Shown here one piece after another: positions 17,101-26,227 of a stretch of 62,891 bases of DNA (its first letter is position 1; each line of letters begins with the position of its first letter). Both the position numbers and the translations under genes were made by a program. The notes under the pieces were generated by a model. That model did no database searches. It worked only from the letters and a program-made list of their open reading frames with translations, and was not told where the DNA came from. Source of the DNA: Corynebacterium sp. HMSC078H07 (GTDB lineage Bacteria; Actinomycetota; Actinomycetes; Mycobacteriales; Mycobacteriaceae); assembly GCF_001812805.1 (NCBI RefSeq), contig NZ_KV810476.1, forward strand, positions 1 through 62,891, in the 5' to 3' direction.

Positions 17101-17228
17101 CAGGCGGTCCAGGACAGCCTGGTGGCTCCGGGTTCGGTCAACCGGGACAGCAACGCCCGAACAATCCTGGTACCCCTGGTAACAACGGCGGCTTTCCCCC
17201 GAACCCCGGGTTCGGACCCCGGAACTAA
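14145..17228 (+). CDS. Large VWA-domain membrane protein (1027 aa)
   Basis: The signal peptide (residues 1-28) leads into a Pro/Asp/Glu-rich spacer to ~95. A von Willebrand A domain follows with a complete MIDAS: DQSAS (D124, S126, S128), a conserved Thr region (LETNYGAAYSGALKEF) and TDG (243-245). Cysteines at CIAS, SSNC, KLCE and DCGQ could form disulphides. Beta-rich repeats run to ~685, then one transmembrane helix (~691-716), a soluble inner domain and a Pro/Gln/Gly-rich tail (~871-1027). The topology places VWA outside and the tail inside. VWA domains bind protein partners through a metal ion. As second gene of the tubulin-like operon it is likely the outward-facing part of the complex. 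Confidence 0.85.
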   Translation: MKKFTRALALSAAAMIAGFGGSLGAVAQDAPPAPDAPAPEAPPAPDAPAPDNPEGNPDDKPEDHPEDNGDHKTDEHPEDKPAPEEHREGIGSESKLSEVSQKNLSDFGSCIASEKSADLLFVLDQSASLVGYEGSTPTDADFFRVDATADIVKQLANLGEDNGADINVKLAGFGSEYYSDPAEYGGWTNVSGKEDALDSELEKFRKEDRVSDLETNYGAAYSGALKEFASHESSNCRAIVFFTDGKYYTDAEAHDLKGAQDKLCEVNSSVTAFRNSNIRLFNVGLVPAAEAQDQISQLTRMAEGEDCGQGAPNGAFFDAGEDPAALFAAFRNLIPTSGGVTKDGNLKDQFDFVLDDSVSPVRLSAVPKNSVEEGTLIPTLTGPNGEVVELHTDTTKVAGAKVSVTENNKLPGMVDIAMEKDGDDWAGAWTFGYKVAEGTDGEYLASVVMVPGLTLDLKREDGTKVEGGINSDQVLKGQLVDGKGEARTLEGEGTLHAEFVPEEGSPVTLVDNAPITDGQPVDIPLDQVENAASGQLVTRVDITTKGTKDRPGSKLDPINAETPLTITPVNMPTVGSAQTITMTEKEITVDVPVTGPGKVWVADQTVNTEDAMLPGGVSSIAVSSKNNSEDSALELSKDEKATIPVTLSVENMADGPLRVEPVINLQSAEDNEQMELPLTLQGSMSAPLSKSAFGLAFVLAVLLALLIPLAILYFMKWFSGRIPEKPRMFVKTIPVKRDGANLVRTDNGRPFDVSKDEFQGAVPVETSARSAQLGRNEAKVKMGLSPFTAAHVEIQRDGTISGKGKKSGYRAVLPLAIQNEWFFVGNQKDRDSGEIVLTVDTLAQASQYDEMSKEISRQALPLFDQVAFPAEKEQSPPPAGQQTPPQQPGGPSGPTGQPGPSAPQGPWGPQGGPQPGPQGAPHQGSQPHTPQRGGFGSSQPAGPSPQTPPQHGQPGRPNQPGHSGFGGGPGFGGGQGFGQPQRPNQPGGPGQPGGSGFGQPGQQRPNNPGTPGNNGGFPPNPGFGPRN

Positions 17229-17286
17229 GTCGGTTTAGCACCACACAACAGCACAGAAGCGAAGCCCCTTCGAAAGGTAGTTAAAG

Positions 17287-20200
17287 ATGAAGAAGTTCCT
17301 CGTCGTCGGTTGCGGTGGCTCCGGCGCCAAGACCCTGGCGTTCATGATGGATCAGCTCAAAGCGGAGCTGCGCAGCATTGACCCGGACATGACCGAACTG
17401 CCCAAGGCGTGGCAGTTCGTCAACATCGACGTGCCTCTTGAGGAGGAAGCCGGCCCGCAGAAACTGCCCAACGTGACTCAAAACGGCGGCCAGTACGTCG
17501 GCATTGGTTCGCGTCAGAACTACAACACCTTCGACGAGGGAGTATCCAGCATCCTCGGCCGCTCCGGCAAGCTCGGTGAAATTGCCACCTGGGCTACCCG
17601 AAACCCGGCGTCCAATGACGTCAAGCTTGCTGATGGTGCCGGCCAGTACCGCGCAATCGGCCGCATGCTGACCCTGCCGCACCTCAAGGAGATTCGCCAG
17701 TCCCTCAAGGCAGCGGTGGATGAAATGTTCACCCAGGAAGCAATCCAAGAACTCAACCGCTTGAATTACAAGCAGACCAAGTTGGATTCTGACACTGGTG
17801 ACTCCCAGCCGGTCGTCCTCGTGGTCTCCTCCATGGCGGGCGGTGCCGGTGCCTCGATGTTCCTTGATGTGTGCCGCGTGCTCACTACTATTCCGAATGT
17901 GAATCCGCAGGGCACCCTCGTCTTCATGTACACCCCGGAGATATTCTCCGATAACAAGGCCGATGACATGGCTGGCGCCTGGCCGAACTCCCTGGCCATG
18001 TTTGGTGAAGTCGTGGCAGCCCAGATGGGTAATTCCAGCAAGCATGACCGTGCCATCTTCGAAGCCTTCGATATGGGTAACCCGCCGGAGGGCCAGACCT
18101 TCGGCCGAATTTTCCCGATTGGCTCCAAGATGGGCACCACCAGCGCACGTTTCGGCGATGGTTCTGCCATGTCCATTTATCGTGGTCTTGGCCGCGCATT
18201 GGCCGGCCTGATGGCATCCACAAAGGCCAGCGACAACCTTGTCTCCTACGCGTTGACCAATACTCCTGCGGGTGACGGCGGCCGCCGCTTCTTCGGTTGG
18301 GATAGCCCTACCGGTGGTACTCCGTGGGGCCGCTTGCCCTGGGGTTCTCTTGGTTATGCCCAGGTATCCATGGGCCGTGACCGTTTCGCCGAGTACTCCT
18401 CTCAGCGCTTAGCCCGCAGCGCCTTTGAGCGTCTCTTCAACGGCCACCTCGATCCGCAGAACCCCGAAGCCGGTGAGATGCAGATTGCCAAGAAGCTCGA
18501 GGAGCGCCTGCCCAACGCCTTTAGCTCCATTACTCTTGATCCGTCCTGGGCGCACGGCGGTCAGATTGATAGCGGCAGCGTCTGGAACTGGCTCAACAGC
18601 GTTTTCGGTGGCCAGGCTCAGCAGGCTGCGGATAGCGCAACGAAGTACCTGCAGAACTACATCCCGGTAGGCCAGGGCCGTAACGTCAACGAGTGGCGTG
18701 ACGAGTTCGAAGGCAACATGGCTGACCCACGCAACGAACAGGCAATTGCTTCCGTACTGAACAACGCTGCGTATGACATTGTCTACCGCTACGCCAACTT
18801 CTTCACTGACAGCGTGCTGGCCACCGTCGAGGGCGAGCTGGCGGCCGTCGGCGTGCCCTATGTGCGCGAAATGCTCTCGAAGATTACGGATGTGTTGACG
18901 AACTCTGACCGCCTCATGCCGGTTCTAGGAGAGTACTCCGGTTACTACCAAAACACCCGCGTGCTGACGAAGCCGGAGGGCGCGGATCCCATCCTGAGCC
19001 CGTTGACCGGTAAGGGCCAGATGACGGACCCGACGCCGACGGTTAATGCACTCATGGGCTTGTATTACAACCAGTTCTACAGCTATACGCTCATGGCCAT
19101 CGCACACCTGCTCAAGGATGTTCTCCAGGATTATGCCGACGAGAACCTTTTCCACCTCAAGCGCGAGCTGGCAGATGCCCACGCCGTGCTAGAGAAGGCA
19201 GTGTCCAAGCGCGCTGAAACCAACAAGCTTGCGGATGTGCGCACCGATGAAGTCAACGCGTGGCCGACGGAAATTGATGAGGTTGTCGAAACCCGCTTCA
19301 AGGGTGCCGAGAACGAAATCATGCTCACGGACGTCAACTCCTTCATCGTTGACTACAAGGATCAGATGCTGCGCACCATCCAGGGCCAGCAGTCCACGGC
19401 GGACGTCACCAACTATGAGCAGGCTTATCCCTTCGCAGTGCGTTCCGTTATTCGCGGTGAGTGGGAATCCCTCGACGCGGCCCAAGCGCCGAATGACACT
19501 TTGGCACCGCAGAAGCGCACGAACGATGCATATTCCAACCGTGCTGGTTGGGTTTCTAAGTACCTGTCGCGTCACCCGCAGACTGGTGAGTCCCGTGAAT
19601 CCCAGCGTGCGCACTACCACGCCAAGATTCGTCCAACGGATCTGCTCGAGCGCTCCCGCCAGTGGATTAACCGTCGTGATTACGAGTTCCAGAAGTTCAA
19701 CTCGGTCGACCTCCGCCGCTACCTCACCCTGACCCCAGACATCAACGAGGTCGAGCACGCAGAGCGCCAGCGCCGCTTCGTGGAGGCCTTCCAGTTGGCA
19801 CTGAGCTATGCCCGCCCGCTGGCGGCTGTCAATGACGACATGGTCCAGCGCATCCATGGCAAGTCAGTGCAGTACACCTACTCATTCTCCGATATCCCAT
19901 TTGCTGAGCTCGGCTCCGCAGAGAGCGGTATCGCTGCGCAGCTGGAGTCCGTGCTCAACCGCCCAGAGATTGACGGCCCGTCCTCGGTTGCTCTCCGCAA
20001 CTCCCTGAACATGTCGGATCATGTTCAGCACATCGAGATTTTCGGCTCCTACCCGAACTACTCGCCGATTGTCTTCTCCTCCATGTTCAATTACATCGCC
20101 AAGGACATTGAGAAGCAGGACAACTTCGATGGTTCTTGGTGGTCGGAGCGCCGAACCCGCCCGCTCCCGGCAGCGTTGCCGCTCACGGAGACCGAGCGCC

Positions 20201-20955
20201 AGGCCATGGTTGCCGGTTGGATCATTGGCCGCATCACTGGGCGCGTGTACATCTCCAACCCAGACGCCAGCAACGCCGCGGCCCATATCTTTGATGACAC
20301 TGATGGTGGCGTGAACAATTGGGTCGACTTCCCGAACCCCATGCTCATCTCGCCGCGCCGCATGGTCAAGAAGTCGGATTGGATGTCTTCGGTACTGGAA
20401 TCCATCTTCATCGCATACGCCAAGGTGCAGGAGAACGGCCCTCACGGCTTCGCATCATCGCTGTATCCGTACCAGTTGCTGCGTGGGCTTTTCGACGATG
20501 GACTCGACTTCGCTCACTCCGGCGCATCAACGCACCCGGTTGTCCACCGTTTGGCGCAGTTCCTTGCGTCCGGTGAAGTTCCGAACCGCGGCACAGTGGG
20601 CACGTCCATCCAGGATCGCTACGAAACCTTCGTCGCGGAGTTGGACAAGTTCGCACGCGGTGCTGATCACTTCGTTCCGGGCCACACCAACGCCTTGCCA
20701 GGTCAGGGCCGCGCGAACAAGCCATTCGCAGAGATTCGCTCCCGCGAGGTGGCATCCATGACGCCGTACTACCGCGACTTGGCCGAAGACGTTATCGCCA
20801 TGGTGCCGGTTATCCGCAACTACCTGGACCAAGCCAAGACCGTGGCCGAGAATCCCGTGGCGCAGCCAAGCCCGCAGGCACGTACCTCAGAGTCAGATTT
20901 CGGGCAGACCACTTCACCGGAATTCAACCTCAACGATCTGGATGACACCTTCTAA
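17287..20955 (+). CDS. Tubulin/FtsZ-like protein (1222 aa)
   Basis: The N-terminus KKFLVVGCGGSGAKTL is a nucleotide-binding Rossmann start of the tubulin superfamily. The T4-like glycine loop reads VVSSMAGGAGASM at ~178-190 (tubulins GGGTG). The protein is three times FtsZ length, with long helical and mixed regions after ~300 and no membrane helix. It matches the Tubulin_2-type large tubulin-like proteins of actinobacteria. The last residues, after a disordered linker, are EFNLNDLDDTF, echoed in the next gene. FtsZ also ends in a short acidic peptide that binds partners, so this tail may act likewise (inference). GTP binding is predicted; polymerisation is untested. The ATG is preceded by AAAGG, and the stop overlaps the next ATG by one base. 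Confidence 0.85.
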   Translation: MKKFLVVGCGGSGAKTLAFMMDQLKAELRSIDPDMTELPKAWQFVNIDVPLEEEAGPQKLPNVTQNGGQYVGIGSRQNYNTFDEGVSSILGRSGKLGEIATWATRNPASNDVKLADGAGQYRAIGRMLTLPHLKEIRQSLKAAVDEMFTQEAIQELNRLNYKQTKLDSDTGDSQPVVLVVSSMAGGAGASMFLDVCRVLTTIPNVNPQGTLVFMYTPEIFSDNKADDMAGAWPNSLAMFGEVVAAQMGNSSKHDRAIFEAFDMGNPPEGQTFGRIFPIGSKMGTTSARFGDGSAMSIYRGLGRALAGLMASTKASDNLVSYALTNTPAGDGGRRFFGWDSPTGGTPWGRLPWGSLGYAQVSMGRDRFAEYSSQRLARSAFERLFNGHLDPQNPEAGEMQIAKKLEERLPNAFSSITLDPSWAHGGQIDSGSVWNWLNSVFGGQAQQAADSATKYLQNYIPVGQGRNVNEWRDEFEGNMADPRNEQAIASVLNNAAYDIVYRYANFFTDSVLATVEGELAAVGVPYVREMLSKITDVLTNSDRLMPVLGEYSGYYQNTRVLTKPEGADPILSPLTGKGQMTDPTPTVNALMGLYYNQFYSYTLMAIAHLLKDVLQDYADENLFHLKRELADAHAVLEKAVSKRAETNKLADVRTDEVNAWPTEIDEVVETRFKGAENEIMLTDVNSFIVDYKDQMLRTIQGQQSTADVTNYEQAYPFAVRSVIRGEWESLDAAQAPNDTLAPQKRTNDAYSNRAGWVSKYLSRHPQTGESRESQRAHYHAKIRPTDLLERSRQWINRRDYEFQKFNSVDLRRYLTLTPDINEVEHAERQRRFVEAFQLALSYARPLAAVNDDMVQRIHGKSVQYTYSFSDIPFAELGSAESGIAAQLESVLNRPEIDGPSSVALRNSLNMSDHVQHIEIFGSYPNYSPIVFSSMFNYIAKDIEKQDNFDGSWWSERRTRPLPAALPLTETERQAMVAGWIIGRITGRVYISNPDASNAAAHIFDDTDGGVNNWVDFPNPMLISPRRMVKKSDWMSSVLESIFIAYAKVQENGPHGFASSLYPYQLLRGLFDDGLDFAHSGASTHPVVHRLAQFLASGEVPNRGTVGTSIQDRYETFVAELDKFARGADHFVPGHTNALPGQGRANKPFAEIRSREVASMTPYYRDLAEDVIAMVPVIRNYLDQAKTVAENPVAQPSPQARTSESDFGQTTSPEFNLNDLDDTF

Positions 20956-23834
20956 TGACGAACGTAATTATCTTCGGGCACGGCGCGACTGCGGATGATA
21001 TCCGCTCGCGGTTGAGCGATTTGCGTGCCGTCGGCCTCCTACAAGACTTCGTATGGATCGACTACGCGCACCCCACCAACGGAGCGGTTGTGCGTTCCTT
21101 TACGGAGGAGGGCACTGCGCGCTTGTCGACGCTTGATGATGCCCTCCGCGGCTTGTCCGGTGACGTCCTCCTCGCCACCATTGATCCGATGGATGCTGAA
21201 CAACCGCAGGACGCTAACAAGCTCACGGAGTGGGTCAGTGCAGTCGACCAGCGCCTGATTCAGGCCTCAAACCTGCGCGTTCGTCTGCTGCTGTCCGCCT
21301 TGCCGATGGACAACGTTGAGGTAATGCCGCTGCAGGGATGGAGCAACCTCGTGCTTTCCCCGGAAGAAGGTGGAACCCCGGCCTCCTCACGGATTCGCCC
21401 CATCAAGCGGACCAAGGATGGTTTCGAGCTCGCACAGTTTGCTGCTCCTGCCGTGGCCAGCATCTTCGGCCTGTGGCGCGGCATGCCGGAGCCGGCCGTG
21501 CTGGACCCCGATACACACCGAGTCATCGAAACCGGTGACCGCCAGCGTTTCCGGCTTGTGCGTGCCTTCCACCGCACGATCGACGCCAGTGACATTGAGG
21601 ACAAGGTCAAGAAAGCCGTCTTTGACCCCACTCAGCGTCTTCCGCAGCCGCAGGTCAACAACATTTCCCGTGCTGTGCACTACGCAAACCCTGAGCAACT
21701 CACGGATCAGTGCGCCAAGATGTTCATTGACCAGCAGATCTCCCCACTGGTGAGCGCGCCTACCGCCTATGAGGAACTACAGTCCCACAAGGTCAGTGGC
21801 TGGGCAGCGCTCAAAGATAATCTGCGTCTGTACTGGTCAACGGTCGTCGGCAAGCCCCAGGACTGGGTCGAGGGCCAGCGCGGTGCCATGAACAAGAACG
21901 CCGCCACGTTCCTCCAGAAGATGCTGTACGGCGAGAATTCCAGTGTCGAGGTTGTGCTGGCAGGGCACTCCGGCAAGGGGAGCGGTGCCACCAGCGTTGA
22001 TGAACTGCGCCAAGCCAGCGAACACACGATGCGCGTGGCACAGGAACAGCACTTTTCGCTGGGCCAAGAGCCGCAGCTGTCCCACACTTGGGAGGCCTAT
22101 CACGATTATGCGCTCGGACTGGTTGATGGTTCCTGGCGCGAGAGTATTGATACCCAGGGTCTTCGCAATAACCAGGGCAACATGTACATCGTGCAGTACG
22201 GTGGCCAGTCCGTGCAGGATGTCAGCGCTTCCTTCTATGGTTTCCATCCGCTCATGACCAGTACCTTGGGGTACACGCATGAGTCGCAGGCAACGGTGGC
22301 TCCCTTCGACCCGGTAGGTGCAGAGCGCTTCGCCGCCGACATCGAGTACACGAGTCAGCAGACCCGTAATGAGGCTGTCAGCCGCAAGAAGCATGAGTTT
22401 GCTTCCTGGCGTGCGAAGAACAGCACCACCTTCGCATGGAAGGTAGGCCAGGGACTGTGGGATAAGTTGGGCCATGCTCAGCAGAAATACCGTGAGGCAC
22501 ACGCTATGGCCCGCGAGCTACAGGAGCTGGCCAACAGCTTCCAGGCACGCGACTTCAACGCAGAAAACAAAGCTCTAACCGGCAAGCTACGCACGATGTG
22601 GATTGTCCTCTTCGTGTTCCTTGCGCTTCTGACCTACATGGTGGCTGGCCGCTACAACCAGGATCTGCCGCTCGGTGAGTACCTGCAGTGGTTCGACTGG
22701 CCGTGGTATGTGGTGGGCGTCATTGTGGCGATTCTGCTTTTCCTCTTGTGCTCGTGGGCGGTGTTCACCAAGGCCCAGCGCGATATTTTTGACTATGTAC
22801 AGCGCCGCAAGCTTCTTGCTCGAAACCAAGAGATTGCAGCGCAGAACCTGGCAACATCTTCGGCGGAAATCGCGCGCATTTCCAATGCCTACAACCAGTT
22901 CTTGAGCTGGTCGGCCTTGTTGGGCCGTGCTATCTACGCCCCATTCGGCCGCAAGGAAACCTCGAGCGATCACCTGCGTACTCCGCAGTCCGGACTGCCG
23001 GAGAACGCTCGTATTGCCCAGGCCGTGCTCAACCGTGACGATGCTGTGCGCATGACGGATGAGATTCGTTCCCATATTTTCCAAACGGAGTGGGCGCACC
23101 GATCGCTGAAGTCCATGTTGGATGACATGAATAACACCTTTGAGCGCAACCGTACTGGCCACACGGCCGTGGCGCTCAATGAGATGTGGGGAATGGCTGG
23201 TCTCGGTTCGAGTACTGCGTTGGATAATCTCTCGCGCAACCTTGATCACCCTTATATGAAGGACCGCGACTTGAAGCAGCAAGAGTGGCAGAAGGTCATT
23301 ACGGACCCGCGCATGTCGCGCAGCTTGCAGCAGTACTTGGGCCACGTCACCTTCCGTGAGGAAGGGGGCGCCCGGAGCCAGAGCACGAGCGAGTTCCTCG
23401 CCGGCATGAATCAGGAAAAGGGCGCTTTGCAGGCCTTCAGTCCCAATGCGTTGACCAGTGCTGGCGGCGCTGAGGGCTACACCGAGATTGACGGCTCCCG
23501 CACTCGCATTGTGGAAGTGGATAGTCAAACCGCACTGACCAGTCAGCTTTCCCGGTCGGTCACGGTGGTGCAGTACGGAAAGATCACTGATTTCAAGTAC
23601 CTCATCCCCGATTCCGTCCCTGGTGCGCATACCTATGACAACACCGCGGACTTGTCCCTCGATGAGCTGGATGACACCAGCCACATGGGCTTCGGAGCGC
23701 CAGCACAGACCGATGCGCCAAGCGACTCCCGTGGTACCCAGGAGAGTGCGCCGTGGCAGCAGGGCTCGAATGCTAACCCCGTGTTTGGTCAGCCGGGGAC
23801 TCCGGACTTGTCGGACCTCGATGAAACCTTCTAG
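20955..23834 (+). CDS. Two-helix membrane protein sharing the tubulin-like protein's C-terminal tail (959 aa)
   Basis: A large inner N-terminal domain (1-545, starting NVIIFGHGATADD) is followed by two transmembrane helices (~547-566, 582-605) and a helical C-terminal domain. A disordered tail contains LSLDELDDT (~900-908) and ends DLSDLDETF. The tubulin-like protein ends NLNDLDDTF, so both carry the same peptide, and here it appears twice. That suggests a common binding partner or a competition for one. It starts in the TAATG overlap with the preceding gene. No family is recognised. Confidence 0.8.
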   Translation: MTNVIIFGHGATADDIRSRLSDLRAVGLLQDFVWIDYAHPTNGAVVRSFTEEGTARLSTLDDALRGLSGDVLLATIDPMDAEQPQDANKLTEWVSAVDQRLIQASNLRVRLLLSALPMDNVEVMPLQGWSNLVLSPEEGGTPASSRIRPIKRTKDGFELAQFAAPAVASIFGLWRGMPEPAVLDPDTHRVIETGDRQRFRLVRAFHRTIDASDIEDKVKKAVFDPTQRLPQPQVNNISRAVHYANPEQLTDQCAKMFIDQQISPLVSAPTAYEELQSHKVSGWAALKDNLRLYWSTVVGKPQDWVEGQRGAMNKNAATFLQKMLYGENSSVEVVLAGHSGKGSGATSVDELRQASEHTMRVAQEQHFSLGQEPQLSHTWEAYHDYALGLVDGSWRESIDTQGLRNNQGNMYIVQYGGQSVQDVSASFYGFHPLMTSTLGYTHESQATVAPFDPVGAERFAADIEYTSQQTRNEAVSRKKHEFASWRAKNSTTFAWKVGQGLWDKLGHAQQKYREAHAMARELQELANSFQARDFNAENKALTGKLRTMWIVLFVFLALLTYMVAGRYNQDLPLGEYLQWFDWPWYVVGVIVAILLFLLCSWAVFTKAQRDIFDYVQRRKLLARNQEIAAQNLATSSAEIARISNAYNQFLSWSALLGRAIYAPFGRKETSSDHLRTPQSGLPENARIAQAVLNRDDAVRMTDEIRSHIFQTEWAHRSLKSMLDDMNNTFERNRTGHTAVALNEMWGMAGLGSSTALDNLSRNLDHPYMKDRDLKQQEWQKVITDPRMSRSLQQYLGHVTFREEGGARSQSTSEFLAGMNQEKGALQAFSPNALTSAGGAEGYTEIDGSRTRIVEVDSQTALTSQLSRSVTVVQYGKITDFKYLIPDSVPGAHTYDNTADLSLDELDDTSHMGFGAPAQTDAPSDSRGTQESAPWQQGSNANPVFGQPGTPDLSDLDETF

Positions 23835-23858
23835 GGAAGATTGATCTAAGGAACGTTG

Positions 23859-26225
23859 ATGACACACACCCCGAAACCCTCAATCAAGGATGTTCCGTTT
23901 AGCGAGCTCACAACATTGCATGAGCTGAAGCGTGTGAGTGCTGACGATGTCCGTGAGGCTGTCTCCGCCCCGTTTAGGCAGTTTGCCGAGCAGATTGCCG
24001 CTGCATTTAACGGTGAGGAAGTAGATCACCCGGAGCTGAGTGCGGAATCCCTCAACGCAGCGGTGGCACAGGAACGCGCGACCGAACACAAGGTTGCGCA
24101 GCAATCAGCCAACGAACGCGCAGCGGCAGAGCAAGCACGGCGTCAACAGCACGAGCAGCAGGCCGCTGCCGTTCAGCAGACGCAGCCTCACGTGCAGCCG
24201 GGGTCGGAAGCACCGGCTGCTTCAGCGCCGCGCGACTTCTTGGCCGAGTGGGCAGAGCTCCAAGCGGAAGAAGAGCAGAAGACCCAGGTCAACGAAGAGG
24301 ACTACATCACCATCCCGGGCTTCGGTATCCGGGCAGAGTACCAATACCGCCAAGACCCCAACTGGGTGGCACCGGGCATTGAGTTTGCGGTTGAAGTACC
24401 AGAGACCATCGCGGCCGAGGATGAGTCCGGTGATGAATTTGGTTATGGCGTAGAACCGGAGCCAGAAGAAGAATCCGACCAGCGCCACCCGGTACGCCTG
24501 TGGTGGCCGGAGCTTGAGCATGAGCCGAACGAGGTCGTGTTCTATCGCGTGGTGGCTGATGATTCCGAGATGGTTGCCTCCCCTGACGCTGGCGATACTC
24601 TTGTGTACACCAAGGGCACTGCTTACCGCGATAACAACCCGGGAGAAGCAGGACTGCGGCACTACGCCGTGTGGGCTTATAAAGGTACGGATCTGCGTGA
24701 ACTGGTTAATAGCCAGCCGGTCTTCATGGGTGATACCGCTGTGGTCTTCCCACCGGTCAACGTGCGAGTCTCAACCATCAAGGGGGCCATCCAAGTCTCC
24801 TGGGACCTGCTGCCAGGCCATTCCAGCGCCATGGTCTATGCCTGCCGTGATAGCGAGAAGGAGCTGCTTTCCCCGCGATTTGAGCAGGACGTGGACAGCT
24901 CGGGCCGCAAGGCCACCATCCCGGTCCAAGAATCCGGTCAAACCATCGTCATCTCCCTGCTGGGCCAAGCAGAGTTCCATGGTGCTACCGAGCAGAGCCA
25001 GGATGAGGTTGCGGTGCAGCGCTCCGTGAAGCTGGCCAGTGAGTTGGAAAAGCTGGAGCTGTCGCGCTGTGAACGCCGCAGCGAGTACGGCCATGATTCC
25101 ATTGAGGTGGATTGGTATTCACCGAAGTCAGGTGAGGTGAATATCTATCTCACTCCCACTGCTCCACCAGCAGATCTGACTACCTCAGCGGTACCAAAGA
25201 CGTACGTCGAAAGTGCGCTATCGAGCGCATTCACTGAGACTCGCGGCATTTCTGAAGCGGGTTCTTTCCAGACCGTCACTATGACGTGGCCACCGGACTG
25301 GTACGAGGTGTACATCACCCCGGTGAACTTCAACGACGCCGATGCCTGGGTAGGCGAATCCAAGGTGTTGCAGCGCGTGCAGTCCATTGAAGATGACCAG
25401 TTCCGTCTCATCGAGCGTGTGGATAGTCAGCTCATTACGTTCGATTGGCCGAAGGGCGCTACCGCGGTGGAATACTCTACAAACCGCGAACATGACCAGA
25501 TTCGTGAAGAGGATTATGACCTCCAAGGAGGGATCCGCCTGCACCTCGACCAGCACGGAGATACCGTACGCCTCAAGCCCTATGCGGTGTTTGCTGGTAA
25601 GCGCACTGAGGGCGAGGAGCGCGTCATTCAGTATGAGGGGCTGCGCCCCGTGACGTATGACTTTGACGTCGATGTCTACCAAGGCCAGGTCAAGGTCTAC
25701 CTGTGGAGCCTGGGCAATGGCGATAAGCGTCAGTTCTCTTGCCAGGTCGTGTACCGAGCTGACCGCCTGCCACTCTTCCCGGAAGACGGTGAGGCACTCG
25801 GCATTGTGGAAACCAACCTGCAGAGCACGACCCACGTGGCACAAGGCTTGGGCCCTTCACGTGGGCAGTACCCAGACTTCACTGTGTCGCTCGGTCAGTA
25901 TGCACAGCGCGGTGGATTCATTCGTTTGTTTGCTGTGGAAGGGTTCGATACCTACGTTGATTCTTCCTTCGACAGCTTCGGCGGTGATGATGCCTTCAGT
26001 GGATTCGCTGAGAGCTATAGCGAGGCATCGCCCACGTTGAGCGCATCAGATAAGGCCGTGGTCGTGGAAGGAGATGTGGCGAACCGCTTGATGTTCTACG
26101 CCGCTGGCCCGAATGATGTCCCGCAGTATTCTGAGCAGTACACCGAGCCGCAGCCCGGGCAGTACTACGACCAGAGCTATGGCCAGAATTATGGTCAGGA
26201 CCAGTTCTTCCAAGGAGGCCAGTAG
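23859..26225 (+). CDS. Beta-sandwich (fibronectin-III-like) protein with Tyr/Gln/Gly tail (788 aa)
   Basis: Residues 1-60 are helical and 70-125 are an Ala/Gln-rich linker. About 150-700 is built of repeated beta strands, several with the fibronectin-III look (VRVSTIKGAIQVSWDLLPG, LITFDWPKGATAVEYS). No signal peptide or membrane helix is present, so it is cytoplasmic despite the adhesin-like fold. The last ~35 residues are rich in Tyr, Gln, Gly and Asp (QPGQYYDQSYGQNYGQDQFF), a prion-like composition. I use ATG 23859 and not the preceding TTG. The role is inferred to be a scaffold. Confidence 0.75.
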   Translation: MTHTPKPSIKDVPFSELTTLHELKRVSADDVREAVSAPFRQFAEQIAAAFNGEEVDHPELSAESLNAAVAQERATEHKVAQQSANERAAAEQARRQQHEQQAAAVQQTQPHVQPGSEAPAASAPRDFLAEWAELQAEEEQKTQVNEEDYITIPGFGIRAEYQYRQDPNWVAPGIEFAVEVPETIAAEDESGDEFGYGVEPEPEEESDQRHPVRLWWPELEHEPNEVVFYRVVADDSEMVASPDAGDTLVYTKGTAYRDNNPGEAGLRHYAVWAYKGTDLRELVNSQPVFMGDTAVVFPPVNVRVSTIKGAIQVSWDLLPGHSSAMVYACRDSEKELLSPRFEQDVDSSGRKATIPVQESGQTIVISLLGQAEFHGATEQSQDEVAVQRSVKLASELEKLELSRCERRSEYGHDSIEVDWYSPKSGEVNIYLTPTAPPADLTTSAVPKTYVESALSSAFTETRGISEAGSFQTVTMTWPPDWYEVYITPVNFNDADAWVGESKVLQRVQSIEDDQFRLIERVDSQLITFDWPKGATAVEYSTNREHDQIREEDYDLQGGIRLHLDQHGDTVRLKPYAVFAGKRTEGEERVIQYEGLRPVTYDFDVDVYQGQVKVYLWSLGNGDKRQFSCQVVYRADRLPLFPEDGEALGIVETNLQSTTHVAQGLGPSRGQYPDFTVSLGQYAQRGGFIRLFAVEGFDTYVDSSFDSFGGDDAFSGFAESYSEASPTLSASDKAVVVEGDVANRLMFYAAGPNDVPQYSEQYTEPQPGQYYDQSYGQNYGQDQFFQGGQ

Positions 26226-26227
26226 CG

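Noticed and set aside
22587..23867. Minus-strand 426-codon open frame inside the operon
   Set aside because: Shadow of the 959-residue membrane protein gene, whose frame is fixed by the shared C-terminal motif.
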